A program made the position numbers and the translations under genes. Of a stretch of 64,000 bases of DNA, positions 1-15,254 are shown piece after piece; within the stretch, counting starts at the first letter, position 1, and each line of letters opens with the position of its first letter. This DNA comes from Hirudinaria manillensis (taxonomy: Eukaryota > Annelida > Clitellata > Hirudinida > Hirudinidae): assembly GCA_034509925.1 (NCBI GenBank), contig CM067527.1, positions 3,128,501 to 3,192,500 of the forward strand, written 5' to 3'. The notes beneath the pieces are model-generated. The model saw nothing but the letters and a program-made list of their open reading frames with translations. It ran no database searches and was not told where the DNA came from.

Positions 1-48
1 ACACCCGATATAGGAATCTTAGGGTCTGCCAAAATTGCACCCTGAGTC

Positions 49-2104
<2,056 letters not shown>

Positions 2105-3393
2105 CTTGAACGTATTTTCAACGAAACAAACCAAAGAGATGTTTTCGAACTACGTCATAAAATTTTATGGGTTTGTTTTTACAAATTTTAAAGTAATATA
2201 TTATTACAATAACAATTTGCGTTTATTAAATTAAATCGCAATAAATGCAGAGTCTCTGAAGCTTTTAAATAGACTTTTAAGTAGACTAGTTTAAACAAAC
2301 TTTTGAAGTAATTCATGAGCATTCAAATAGGGAATTTAACTTTGAAATAGATTATATTATTAAATTATAATATTTTCATTGTTCTTTATGACTTAATGGG
2401 TAATATTTGGATGGGGGGAGAGAAGACTGAATGAGGCCAACCGTCTAACGGTAATGCAAATTAATAATAATAAATCGTGTATACTGTTTAAATTAGATCA
2501 GTTACAATTATAGGTAGATATGGTGCGTTGATATTACGCAATGGATTTTAAGAAAAAAAGAAATAACTCTCACACTCTTCGAAATGTGATACAATCTTTA
2601 AAGTCTCATTAACATTGCATTGACGTTATTATATTTTAAATATTTTTGTTTCAATTTTGTGAATTTATAAATATTTTATAAAATAAGCAACTTTTATGAC
2701 TTCGGAATAAAAAATATCCATTTTCCAATTCCTCAGGAGCTTGGTATTATTAATTGATTTATTATTTGATCCGACGTTGAAATTGTACACAAAGCAATTT
2801 ATTAAGATTCTTTTAATGTTTTCAAATCATTTTTGTTTCTTTTACTGACCTCTTTTTCTCGTTAACATCTCTCAGAGATTGGTTCAAAACAAGAACGGAA
2901 GTGAAAGACTTAAGTTTATAAATAGTCCCCAGGACTTTCATTATAGAATATATTGCCACCTATATAAAACGAGATTTATATAAAATCCCTAGCCAGTTTT
3001 TTTGCACCCTAACAACTTCATTCGAAATAATGAAAGTAACAGTGCAATATTTCTGAAAAATCCAACATATACATTCTATATTAAAACATTCAAAGTAAAT
3101 TTTGGTTTGACTTTAGGATAGCTTCTTTAAAAATATTAGATTTCTTATATTAGAAAATATAAGATTTTCGTGTGCACGAGAACAATAATCTCTTGCTTCA
3201 AGTTTATAAGTTTTAGAATAGTTTCGCAAAAAGTAATCGTATCATTATATATATATATATATATATATATTTGATTAATAGTTTTTAAAAGTACCACTAA
3301 CAATCCTTTCTAAATTACATTGCACGCAAAATATATTAGCTTCCTGGAAGGCGTTTTAAATAAAGCGAGGTTTGCTGGTGTCCGCACATTTGA
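2105..3393. other. Intergenic spacer between divergent PSMC5 and vWA genes
   Basis: AT-rich DNA with no supported coding exon. It must hold the promoters of both flanking genes because they are transcribed away from each other. I see no clear TATA box or initiator that I would assign. A short TA dinucleotide run lies near its right end. Confidence 0.5.
3246..3270. repeat. (TA)n microsatellite
   Basis: About 12 uninterrupted TA units upstream of the vWA gene. Confidence 0.95.
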
Positions 3394-5693
3394 ATGCCCA
3401 AAGCATATGAAAGGTTAATCAATAAGAAGATGTCATCCACGACTTATTCACGAGGAAGAAAAACTCAGAAGTCATTGAGTTGGAAAATTATCAACTTATG
3501 GGTTTTCCTGTTTTCGGTTTCCATAGCCACAAGTGGATCAAATACTCCCGGTACGTTCCAAAATGATTTTTCATCGTTCTACGAATACTTCGCAACACTT
3601 ATCGCTGATCATCTCACATTTAACTGCCCCAGACAAATGCCAGCAAATCAAGACGGACGTGGTGTTCCTGGTCGACTCTCCTTCCAGAAAAAATGAGGAC
3701 AATTTGGAAAATTGGGCTCTCACGAAGAGCTTTATCAAGGAGGTTGTTTCGCTGCTGCCAACGAAGCCGAATCAGATCAGAGTGGCCGTAATACCACTTT
3801 CATCTGTCACAAATCAGACGTCAGAATTATCCGGTGACTTCGATGCAACCATTGCTTTCATTGAACGACTTCCTTACCACGGAGGTATTGATGAATTGTT
3901 GAAGGCGTCAACTATTGAATTATAATCAATTATCAACCAAATAAATACCCAAGTTTCTCTAGGAAGATGGACTTTTTTTGGACTTTAAGATAAAATTACA
4001 ATTTATAGCAACGTTATAACATTTGAACGCTACAACAAGTAATAATTTCATTCGACATGATTTCAATGTAACCATTTCTAGGAAATACGAACACATCTGG
4101 AGCTCTGAGATTGGCTCGTTATCTTTTCCTACTCTCTTCTCCAACAAATTACAAGGGCTCATACCAGAAAGTATCGGTTCTCATCACGGATGGATCTTCT
4201 AGCGTAAATTCCGCACCGTCACTTCACCAAGCTAGGATTAATAAACGGAACGGCATCGTTCATTACGGCATTGGAGTGACAAACAAAGCTAACGAGAACG
4301 AGCTACAAGATTTAATCAGCGATCCATCGTCCTATTACTATCTCAGTGCGTCTGACTTCACCCATCTCAGACCCCTTGCCAACGAGTTGCTCCAAAGATT
4401 GACGTGTCCACGCCCTCCTCAGTCGCAAGGTTAGTTTTGATTTTTCCTTTAGTATACCAATATGTGCATATAATAGTATATACTCAATGATATAATAGTA
4501 AGTAGTATGTACTACTATTATATATATTATCTTTATATATACTGTATATATAAGTATTTGTATAGTTAATACGTTACTAATACATGTAGGAGGGATAGTG
4601 ATTAGTCTTTGAATCTTTTTTGGACAGACTGTAGAAACGCAAGGGCGGATATAGTATTCATTTTGGATTCCTCTGCCAGCATTCTTTTCAAAATTGTTGG
4701 TCAAAAAACTAATAATTTTACCAACTGGATAACGATGAAAAGCTTCTTCATGAACGTTGTAAGCAAGTTGAACGTTAGTCTGCAAGAAACAAGGATCTCT
4801 TTGGTCCATTTTTCCGACAAGGCATTCGTTCTTTTCTATCTCGACACCTTCAACAAAGCATAAGACATTAGAAATGCCATCGAGAAACTCGACATAATAG
4901 GTCGGAACACAAACACTTCCGGTGCTTTGAAATTGATGAACGACGAAATTTTCACTCTGGCTCATGGAGACAGACCCGGTGTAGGCAACATAGCCATTCT
5001 CATGACGGACGGTGAGTCAAACGTGGACCGACTTAAGACGATACCAGAAGCCACGAGGGCCAAACAGTTGGGAGTAAGAATGTTTGTCATCGGTCTTACG
5101 GATAAAATCAACAGCAATGAACTAATTGCCATGAGCAGCGAGCCAGTGGAAGAACACTATTTCAACAAAGCAACGCATTCCTTGGTCAATACCATAGTCA
5201 GTAACTTAGTGTGGAATATTTGCCACAAAACTTGTGTCGATTCCGATACCGATTGCAGGGATAGGACTCCTACCAGTGAGTTGAAAAAAATCGTATCTTA
5301 AGTACCAATGACCTTCTAATTAATTGAGGACATTTGTTGACAGGATGTTTCCCGAATGAACAGTTGTCGTGGACGAAGTGTTCCGGGAAATTGATAATTG
5401 GGCACGATTGTGCTAGATTAAATTACATAAAAACCAGCGATGCATGCAAACACATCTGCCTGCAGGATTCTCAATGCCGTTCGGTAGAGTTTTTGCCAGC
5501 TTACCAAGAATGCAGCGTTTCTTATTATCGCAAGGCCGACGTACGTCAAAGTTTCAAGGAAGATCCAGAAGTTGATTATTACGAATGGATTTGTCCGTGT
5601 TGCGACTATCTACACTCCTCGATATCCATTGCCGTTCCGCCGATGTTTTGGGAGTTGATCGTACTCGAGCTATTCGTTCTCTCTTTTGCCTGA
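3394..5693 (+). CDS. Secreted/surface protein with two vWA domains and a PAN-like domain; in-frame stop
   Basis: Exons 3394-3550, 3633-3884, 4082-4429, 4628-5275 and 5344-5693. Every intron is phase 1 and every junction is GT-AG, typical of shuffled extracellular modules. Start choice: ATG 3394 or, 12 codons later, ATG 3430; either gives a basic stretch and a hydrophobic signal segment (LWVFLFSVSIA). vWA-1 (exons 2-3) begins DVVFLVDSPSR and has the ITDG strand. vWA-2 (exon 4) begins DIVFILDSSAS, a perfect DxSxS MIDAS metal site, with TNTSGAL and MTDGE. Exon 5 has a Cys pattern like a PAN/apple domain and a hydrophobic C-terminus (PPMFWELIVLELFVLSFA) that could be a GPI signal. The family role is adhesion or matrix binding. 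An in-frame TAA at 4861-4863 breaks vWA-2 while both sides stay in frame and well conserved: recent pseudogene, stop-codon readthrough, polymorphism or assembly error. The orthologue is not identified. Confidence 0.8.
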
Positions 5694-5706
5694 AGTTGTG
5701 TGCTTC

Positions 5707-5725
5707 TAACCCTAACCCTAACCCT
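5707..5725 (+). repeat. Short interstitial telomere-like repeat
   Basis: Three tandem CCCTAA-type units (TTAGGG on the other strand) 14 bases after the vWA stop codon. This is the common metazoan telomere motif; the run is very short and may be chance or a healed break. Confidence 0.6.
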
Positions 5726-8447
<2,722 letters not shown>

Positions 8448-8503
8448 GATCAGCGATCCGCTGCAGAAGCGCTGCTCTGCTCCCTACTGCTGCTAGAATC
8501 GAG
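8448..8503 (+). other. Candidate noncoding first/second exon of the 1225-aa gene
   Basis: Bounded by a strong acceptor (pyrimidine-rich tract ending TTTGCAG) and a strong donor (GAG then GTAAAG). It could splice to the acceptor TTTTAG at 8881-8886, giving an exon from 8887 that carries the start codon at 8980. An in-frame TGA at 8971-8973 shows the 8887-8979 stretch is untranslated leader. Confidence 0.5.
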
Positions 8504-8979
8504 GTAAAGTTGCCTGCAAGAATAGTTGGAAGTCCATGGAGTATTTTCGCTCATCTCGTCATCGTCGGCCATTTTTGCTTCTTCTGCCTGGAAAGTCTCG
8601 GGTCAGTTAGGGAGATTGTATTGGCGAGGTTAGAAGGTGTTTTTTAAGTCTAAAGCGATTTATGAGTTTGCATTTCGTTTGGTTAAAAGTTGATTTGAAT
8701 TTTGAAGTGAAATTAGACATTCGGAGGGTTTAAGGTAAAGCGATTAAAATTATTGATAAAGTTCGGTTTTTCTTTATTAAATTGAAAAAATATATTTTTT
8801 ATTATCTGACTCGATCTTGAATTGTAAACAGTTGCAATTTATTTTCAATTTATTTCTTATGGACGTAATTTTAAATGTCGTTTTAGGTTGGCACAACTGT
8901 TCGCGGACAAAGATCGATAAGCAAAAGCTTCCGCCTTGGAAATTAATTATTACTGAACAGTCTCTAAATTTGATCGGTC

Positions 8980-11900
8980 ATGACTTCGACAACCTTTGAC
9001 GATGACGTTGACTTCGAAACGGAAGAAGAGACCTCGGAATTCGAGGATGATGAGGAAGAAATTGTAAACACGGTGACGGTGAAATTGCCAGCATCCATCC
9101 CGAAACCTTCTGCTCCTAAGGTTGTCACTTCTCCAGAGATACAAGAAACGACCAACTTCTCTAAAACCGCGACACAAGAAGTCAAAACTTCCCTCGTGAG
9201 CGATGAATCTCCCTCGAAGAAGTCTTCGAAAAGCAAGACCATCAAGGAATTGAACGAAAAGATTTTGGAAAATGGCCACGACTCTAAGAATTCGAAGACG
9301 GAAATCCAGGTGGAAGATGAAAAGTCGGAAAGCCGGTTTGAGTCGAAAGACGCTCCATCGAAAGACAAATCCTCATCCAAGGTCAAGCAGTTGGACATAG
9401 AGGCGATCGATGACAGTGGCTCGTCCAAAAGGCACAAAGAGAAATCGGAGAAGAGAAAATCAAGGGAGGAGAGCAAGAAACTGCTGTCTGAGGTTGGAAC
9501 TGTCGAGGAAATCGACGGGAGCAGCAAAAAAAGTTCAAAGAGTTCGAAGAAAGAAAGAGCCACTGATCCGGATGAAACCAGTAGCGGCAGCAAGAAGAAA
9601 GACAAGCACAGCGAAGAGGACAGCGGAAGTGGTAAAAGCAAAAAGGACAAACAGGAAAAGACGTCCGCTGACGACGTCTCCTCCCTTCAGTTTGTCGGCG
9701 AATCGGGCGAAGTTAAGGAAAAGAGCAAATCGAAGAAGAAACGTTCGTCGCTGGAAGGTGAAAGCAAATACTTGGAGAAGCCTTCACCTTCACCTTCGTC
9801 TTCTTCGAGTGACCTTGAAAAGCTGAAAAGCGATAAAAGCTTCGAGTCGAAAACAGAGGATGGTAGAAGCGACGAGACAGAGGAACAGGTGAAAGTCATC
9901 AAGGTAAGCAAGAAAAAGTCAAAGAAATCCAGTGCCTTGCAGCTGGAGGCGAATGATCCTGTGGAGGTGAATCCTGTGGAAAGCCCCGTATTAGTTGATG
10001 AGACGATTTCTCAAGTCACGACGGAGATCTTGCCAGCAGACAAGGATGAAGCAGTGGATCCGGTCGAAACTAGCAAGTCTCAAAAGGAGGAAGTAAAGAT
10101 ACTAGAGAAAGAGGTATCCGAAAATGTCCTAGACACGTCCGAAGAAGTTGAGCCGACGAATACACTCTCCATTGATGTTCAGAACGACAGGGATCAAATT
10201 TCTCCGGACCACACCACGCTTGCCTCCTTCTCAGCAGGTAGGATAGAGCAGACCAGAAACTACCTCAAGGCGCTGACACCAGACGATGGCAGATCAATCA
10301 GCGATGACGAGAAACCAAGTGAGACGACATCAGCTGTGTTTGAAATCGCCAAGAACGACGAAGGAGACTCGGAGAACCATAGCTTGGACAAGGATGGCAA
10401 AGAACACGTCTGGGAGGCCAAGGTTGAGGCGCACTCGGCCAAAGGAAAGATCATCGAAAATGAAGATTCCGATTTCACCTATCGTCGGAAGTCCATGGAT
10501 GAATTCATTAAAAAGATTTTGGCTGAGGCCAGAGAGGAGAATCTCAAGTTCAAAGAAGACACTGAAAAGTCGAGAAAACCTCCAAAAGCCTCTTCTCCTA
10601 ATCCAAAGTCAAAAGATATTTTTGACGACGACGACCAAGAATTGATCGAGAAAAAGCCAAAATCCAGGAAGCTCAAACCTACCGATGTTTCTCCAGCTCC
10701 GGTCGAGGTGAATAAGGAAGTTGACGAGATTAATAAGTACTTTGCCAAGCAATATGACGATTTGGATATCGATTTAAACAGAGAAGGGCCAAACAAGTTG
10801 GCAAAAGAGCCTTTCGCCAGAGAGAACGGTTATTTGGGAACAGAGACTGCGAAGAATGAACTAGATGAAGATCTCAAACCAGGAGAATTTGCCTTGAAGA
10901 ATAAGCAAATCCATTTATCTAATTACGACGATTTGGGTGACGAGGACAGTTCAGCAAAAAATAAACCGAAGTACTATTCGTCCACTGCTGTTAACAAGCC
11001 AGTAAGAAATGCTTTGATAAATGGAGACGTCTCATTTGGAAAAGACGACGACGGAGAAGAAACTGCTGACATATCTGACTTCCTGGCAAAGTTCAAGCGC
11101 GAGAGACAGGCTTTGTTTGGTGGGCCAGGGTCGGCGAAGTACGAGCCCGAAATAAAACGCAGCGCCGAGACCGAAGAAGTAATCAAGGATAAAACGCGCA
11201 ACATGAAATCTGTCATCGACCAACAAATGGACATTTGCCACAACGTCAGAGCTGTTTCAAAGCAGCTGGACGACTTGGAGAAAGAACTGAGAGAGGTCAG
11301 ACAGATTTCTTTGGATCGCCGTGGTAGGATGGAGGCCATGGAAAACGCGGTCAACGCCGAATACAAGATGTACGAGATAGAACACCAGGCGGCCGTCGAC
11401 AGGGTGAAAGACAAGAAACCAATTCAGAAATTCACTCAGGAAATCAAAGACCAAATGATCGCCAACATTCAGCAACAGCAGGCACTGAGAACCAAAAAGA
11501 ACGATCGTTATTTGACACCCGACGACGTGTCATCAAGTCTGAGACGAAGGGTTGGAAGTGTTTCCAGTCAAGCGGCCTTACTGGACGAACAGGATAACTT
11601 CTTCATGTCATCTTCCCCGGCCTCCAGCTCGCCTTACCACTCTTATGCACCTCTCAGGGGCAGAGGACCAAGCAGCGACAGGGATCCTTACCTCTCTTCT
11701 TTCCTGACGATCGATAGAAGAAGGGATAGTTCAGGTGGTGGCTCCAGGAGCCGTCTGAGTTTCATCGACAATGGCAACGATTTCGGTAAGATTTATATAA
11801 ACATAAAACAATGATTTTCATAAAAAAAAATCAAAATCTTTGCAATTGATCCTTTAACAGACGATTTAGCAGCGCCATCGGCAGCTCACTCAAGTCTCTT

Positions 11901-12732
11901 TAGCAAGCCCAAGAGTCGGGCAAGCGTGGCAACCATGGACACATCTTCTAGTATTTCTGCTGATGACTTCCTGGCCAAAATGCGTTCAAAGTATTCTTTC
12001 CTTACCCCGGGCCAGACGAGTGGTGATGACATTTCTTCGTCATCGAATCGCTACCACGTGAGCTCCAGGAGTTCTGGATACAGACCGCTGTCATCCAGTC
12101 ATAGCGGACACGATTCCTACCGCAGTCGTTTGGAGGAGCCATCATCTTATCTGTCTGTCAAGACTACTGCTGGAAGAGGACCAAGTCCAAGCTCCATCTA
12201 TGACACGCCTGGCAGTAGGTATTCACTGGCAAGTATTGGAAATCGTTACACTGGCCTTAGCGGAATCAGCCACACTTCTCCGCACAGCGCCGGCTACGAA
12301 CCATCAAAATCCCGACGAGCTGCTTCCGTGTCCGATGTTCGCTCGGGCGTTCATTACGACAGGCATCTGGGAGGATATACGACAGGTGGATACTCTGGAT
12401 ACGGAGGTAGCACGTCCACTGGTACGTCCAGGTATGGCAGTTTGGGTGGCACGAGTTCCAGGTACTCAGATTCTTCGAATCAACTCTACACTCCTTCTCA
12501 TTCTTCGACTGCGCCCTCCGGAGGAGAATTTAAGAGCCGCTTCTTGGATAAAGTGAGGGAAAAAAGGTCTTCTGTAGGCTCTTCGTCCTCGTCTTCTCAT
12601 GATCTTGCCGACAGAGTGAGAGCAAGACTCAACAACTCCAAGGCAGCAGCCTCGTATGACCTACCGCCTCCTCCATCGTCCACTAAAGCCGCTGCAACGA
12701 GCAGGGAAAACCAGACAATAGAAGCCAAATGA
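8980..12732 (+). CDS. Unknown 1225-aa Ser/Lys/Glu-rich coiled-coil protein
   Basis: Two coding exons, 8980-11785 and 11861-12732, joined GT-AG in phase. Start is fixed by an in-frame TGA three codons before ATG 8980. I do not recognise the family. Residues about 1-480 are low complexity, with acidic stretches and Lys/Ser clusters and many possible kinase sites, almost certainly disordered. Residues about 740-840 form a predicted coiled coil with heptad-like spacing (VSKQLDDLEKELREVRQ). The last 300 residues are Ser/Tyr/Gly/Arg-rich and end in TIEAK. A short amphipathic motif recurs: SMDEFIKKIL near 505, DISDFLAKFK near 697, SADDFLAKMR near 968, and looser copies SRFLDKVREK and LADRVRARL near the C-terminus. 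There is no signal peptide or membrane segment, so an intracellular scaffold or cytoskeleton-associated role is possible but is only inference. Confidence 0.9.
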
Positions 12733-15254
12733 ATGACCCGCAGTGCTTCCATTCAAATTCGGAAGGACGCTTAGCTCTTGTCAGAACGCAGCCGTTTTGA
12801 GGCGATTGGAAAAGAACGTTGTATGTGGACTTGACGCTTCGGATATGATTTCACTAAATAATTATTATAATTATTAGAGGGTTGTCGCTTCAAAAAATTC
12901 TAACACAAAATAATGGAAGTCGTTGAACCTGAACGCCCGAGAGACTTTCAAATTGAGCTCCTTAAAAGCATTACAACAGATATCTATAGCTCGCAAGCCA
13001 CCTCACCTTCTGTATATTTTAGAAACTAACCCCATAAACCTTAAAGTCATGGGACCCCAGAATTTGTTTCTATACAAAACGATGAGATACTGCAAGTTTC
13101 CGATGTTTGGCACCGACCTTTGCGTAAGGTCAATAAACAATGTTAAATAATTGCAAGCATTTCTTGTTTGAATGACATCACAACCTTAAACGCACTAATT
13201 TTATGAATTCAAGAGGCCAACTGACAATTGATAACAAACAAATAACCCTAAAAAAACAACAAAAAAACAGAACTAATTCTTTTGTTTATTCAGAAGAACA
13301 AACAAGCGCCGGTTTCGAGAGGAATAAGACTTGGATTTCTCTCGGCAGAGTCCCACGGCGGTCAGGAGGCCTGGTTATCGGAAGGAAGCTTCCTCCGATA
13401 CTCCATTCTTTTTCTAAGAATACCGACTGCCACGGTTCACCAGCGAAGACAATAAGATTTCAATGATGACGAAAACAAGTGACAAAAAGAACTAAAAGTA
13501 ATTTAAGCGATCGATCGTGGAGACGGATTTACTTTGGAATTGCGACAAAAGCTTCGGGCAACTTCTGTACTGGAAGCATCTCTCCATTACAAACGGAATG
13601 AGCGAGTAATCGGGGATGCTGTTTCCTCTGGTTTACAGGTAAAGCGAAGTAAGAAACGTTCGCGAACGCCAATTCCGTGGACAAGCAAAAAATGAAAAAA
13701 AAATACGAGAAACTTAAAAATAATTACCGTGACACTCCTAAATGCCGTAAAAGCCGCACAATATACAAGACGATGATACGACGCTCACCAACTTCTCGAA
13801 ATGTACACGCACCGGCACAACCTTTATCGAAATCACGACACTTTCAAAGACCACAACACTCTGCTGACTAAAGTTACCCAAAATGGTTCCTTCTTTGTAA
13901 GCAGCTGCTTAAAAGATATTATCGTCGCAGGGATTGACACATTGGTGGGCATTTGGAAAGAAAGGATGGCACAGAGACAAATGCGGAACGAACGGATTTC
14001 ATCGCCAAAAATCAAAAGCAAACACCCGCAAGAACGAGTACAAGTACGAGTGCAAGTACAGCAAAGACAAGAAATTAAATTTCCCTAATTTCGTGGAAAT
14101 GGACTCAGACAAGGAATAAATAAAGGACGTCGAACGAACATCGGCGCAACGGCACAACAACACGTCGATAGACTCGCCCGACACGAGCGAACCTGCTTCC
14201 TCGTAAGGAAGAGAACGTGTGCCGACAATCGAACAAAAAAAAAATTAAAAAAACCATAAAAGACGTTATGATCTTAAAGCATCTCCAAAAAGACACAAAA
14301 GAAAGAGGATATATATTTTTTGAATTAAAGAAATTAATAATGAATAGTTTAAAAAAATATTTTGAATTCAAACTTTTAAACGTTTCTAGTTTTGCTTTTA
14401 CCACTGCAAACCTCACACGAACTCGCCCGGCACTAGGAATGATGTCAAATAATGAATGGCACGAGGAATATCAAATATGCAAACAAATCATATCGACTAC
14501 ATGCATATGATAGACTATTTTTAACTACATGCAAAACATTGGCACATTAATGGTCAATAAATAAATAAATAAAATACTACTACTACTAAAAATAATAGTA
14601 ATAATAATAACAATAATAATAATAACAAAGGCAACCAGAGGTGTTAAATATCTATATTAAAAACGGTCAACAGTTGACACCTTACCAAACTCCACAGAGA
14701 ACAGCACACCTGGCAGCAATTAGTATAACTAATAATTATGCTATTGCTATGAGACTATTATTATAATAAATTAATAATTAAATAAAGTAATAATTATTAT
14801 TATAATTACGACAACAACAATCCTTACGAAAGTTGAGGTCGCAACAACAAAACAATCGAAACATTGGTCTGAGAATTGTTTGCTGCTTTCATCATATTCC
14901 AATATGGCACCAACAACAACAACAACAATTGGTCAAGAAATTAGGAAGACACCAAGGCTTCAATGAAGATGACGGAGATAAACTCGTCGTTCTTAAATCG
15001 TATCCAACTTCAACTCCTTCACAACTTTAGTAATCGTGTTAATGTTTATGGCTCCAATTGGCAGAATAACAATTCCAACGTTCATAATAATAATAAATAA
15101 TAATAAATAATAAAATGATTTCCAATGACGAGTTATCAACAACAGCCTCTAGTATGGTGAGGTACGAGGTAATAAAGCATCGTCTGCCGCCGATTAATTA
15201 CAACGAAAGGAGCGCAGGGAAACGAATAAAATGTCCTTCAGACGAACGTCAAGG
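12733..15254. other. 3' region of the 1225-aa gene and AT-rich spacer
   Basis: Contains the 3' untranslated region of the plus-strand gene, with AATAAA at 13132-13137, then AT-rich sequence with short TAA and CAA runs (14590-14640, 14905-14935, 15085-15115). Small open frames at 13800-14090 and 13203-13466 lack splice logic or recognisable domains. The 3' untranslated region of the minus-strand LDL-receptor-like gene must also end here. Confidence 0.5.
13132..13137 (+). terminator. Candidate polyadenylation signal AATAAA
   Basis: Canonical hexamer 400 bases after the stop codon of the 1225-aa gene, followed by T-rich sequence. Confidence 0.45.

Noticed and set aside
5707-5725. Chromosome end or telomere fusion
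   Set aside because: Only three units with normal genes on both sides; far too short.
8450-8572. Minus-strand 40-aa frame (MADDDEMSENTPW...) with a good start context and a further open stretch after its TGA, raising a microprotein or selenocysteine idea
   Set aside because: It overlaps a plus-strand exon with strong splice sites belonging to the 1225-aa gene. The frame is short, and no SECIS-like element or conserved motif is seen.
8964-9650. Long minus-strand frames under the 1225-aa gene, rich in Ser, Leu and Phe
   Set aside because: Mirror of Lys/Glu/Ser-rich coding sequence on the plus strand; no independent start or splice evidence.
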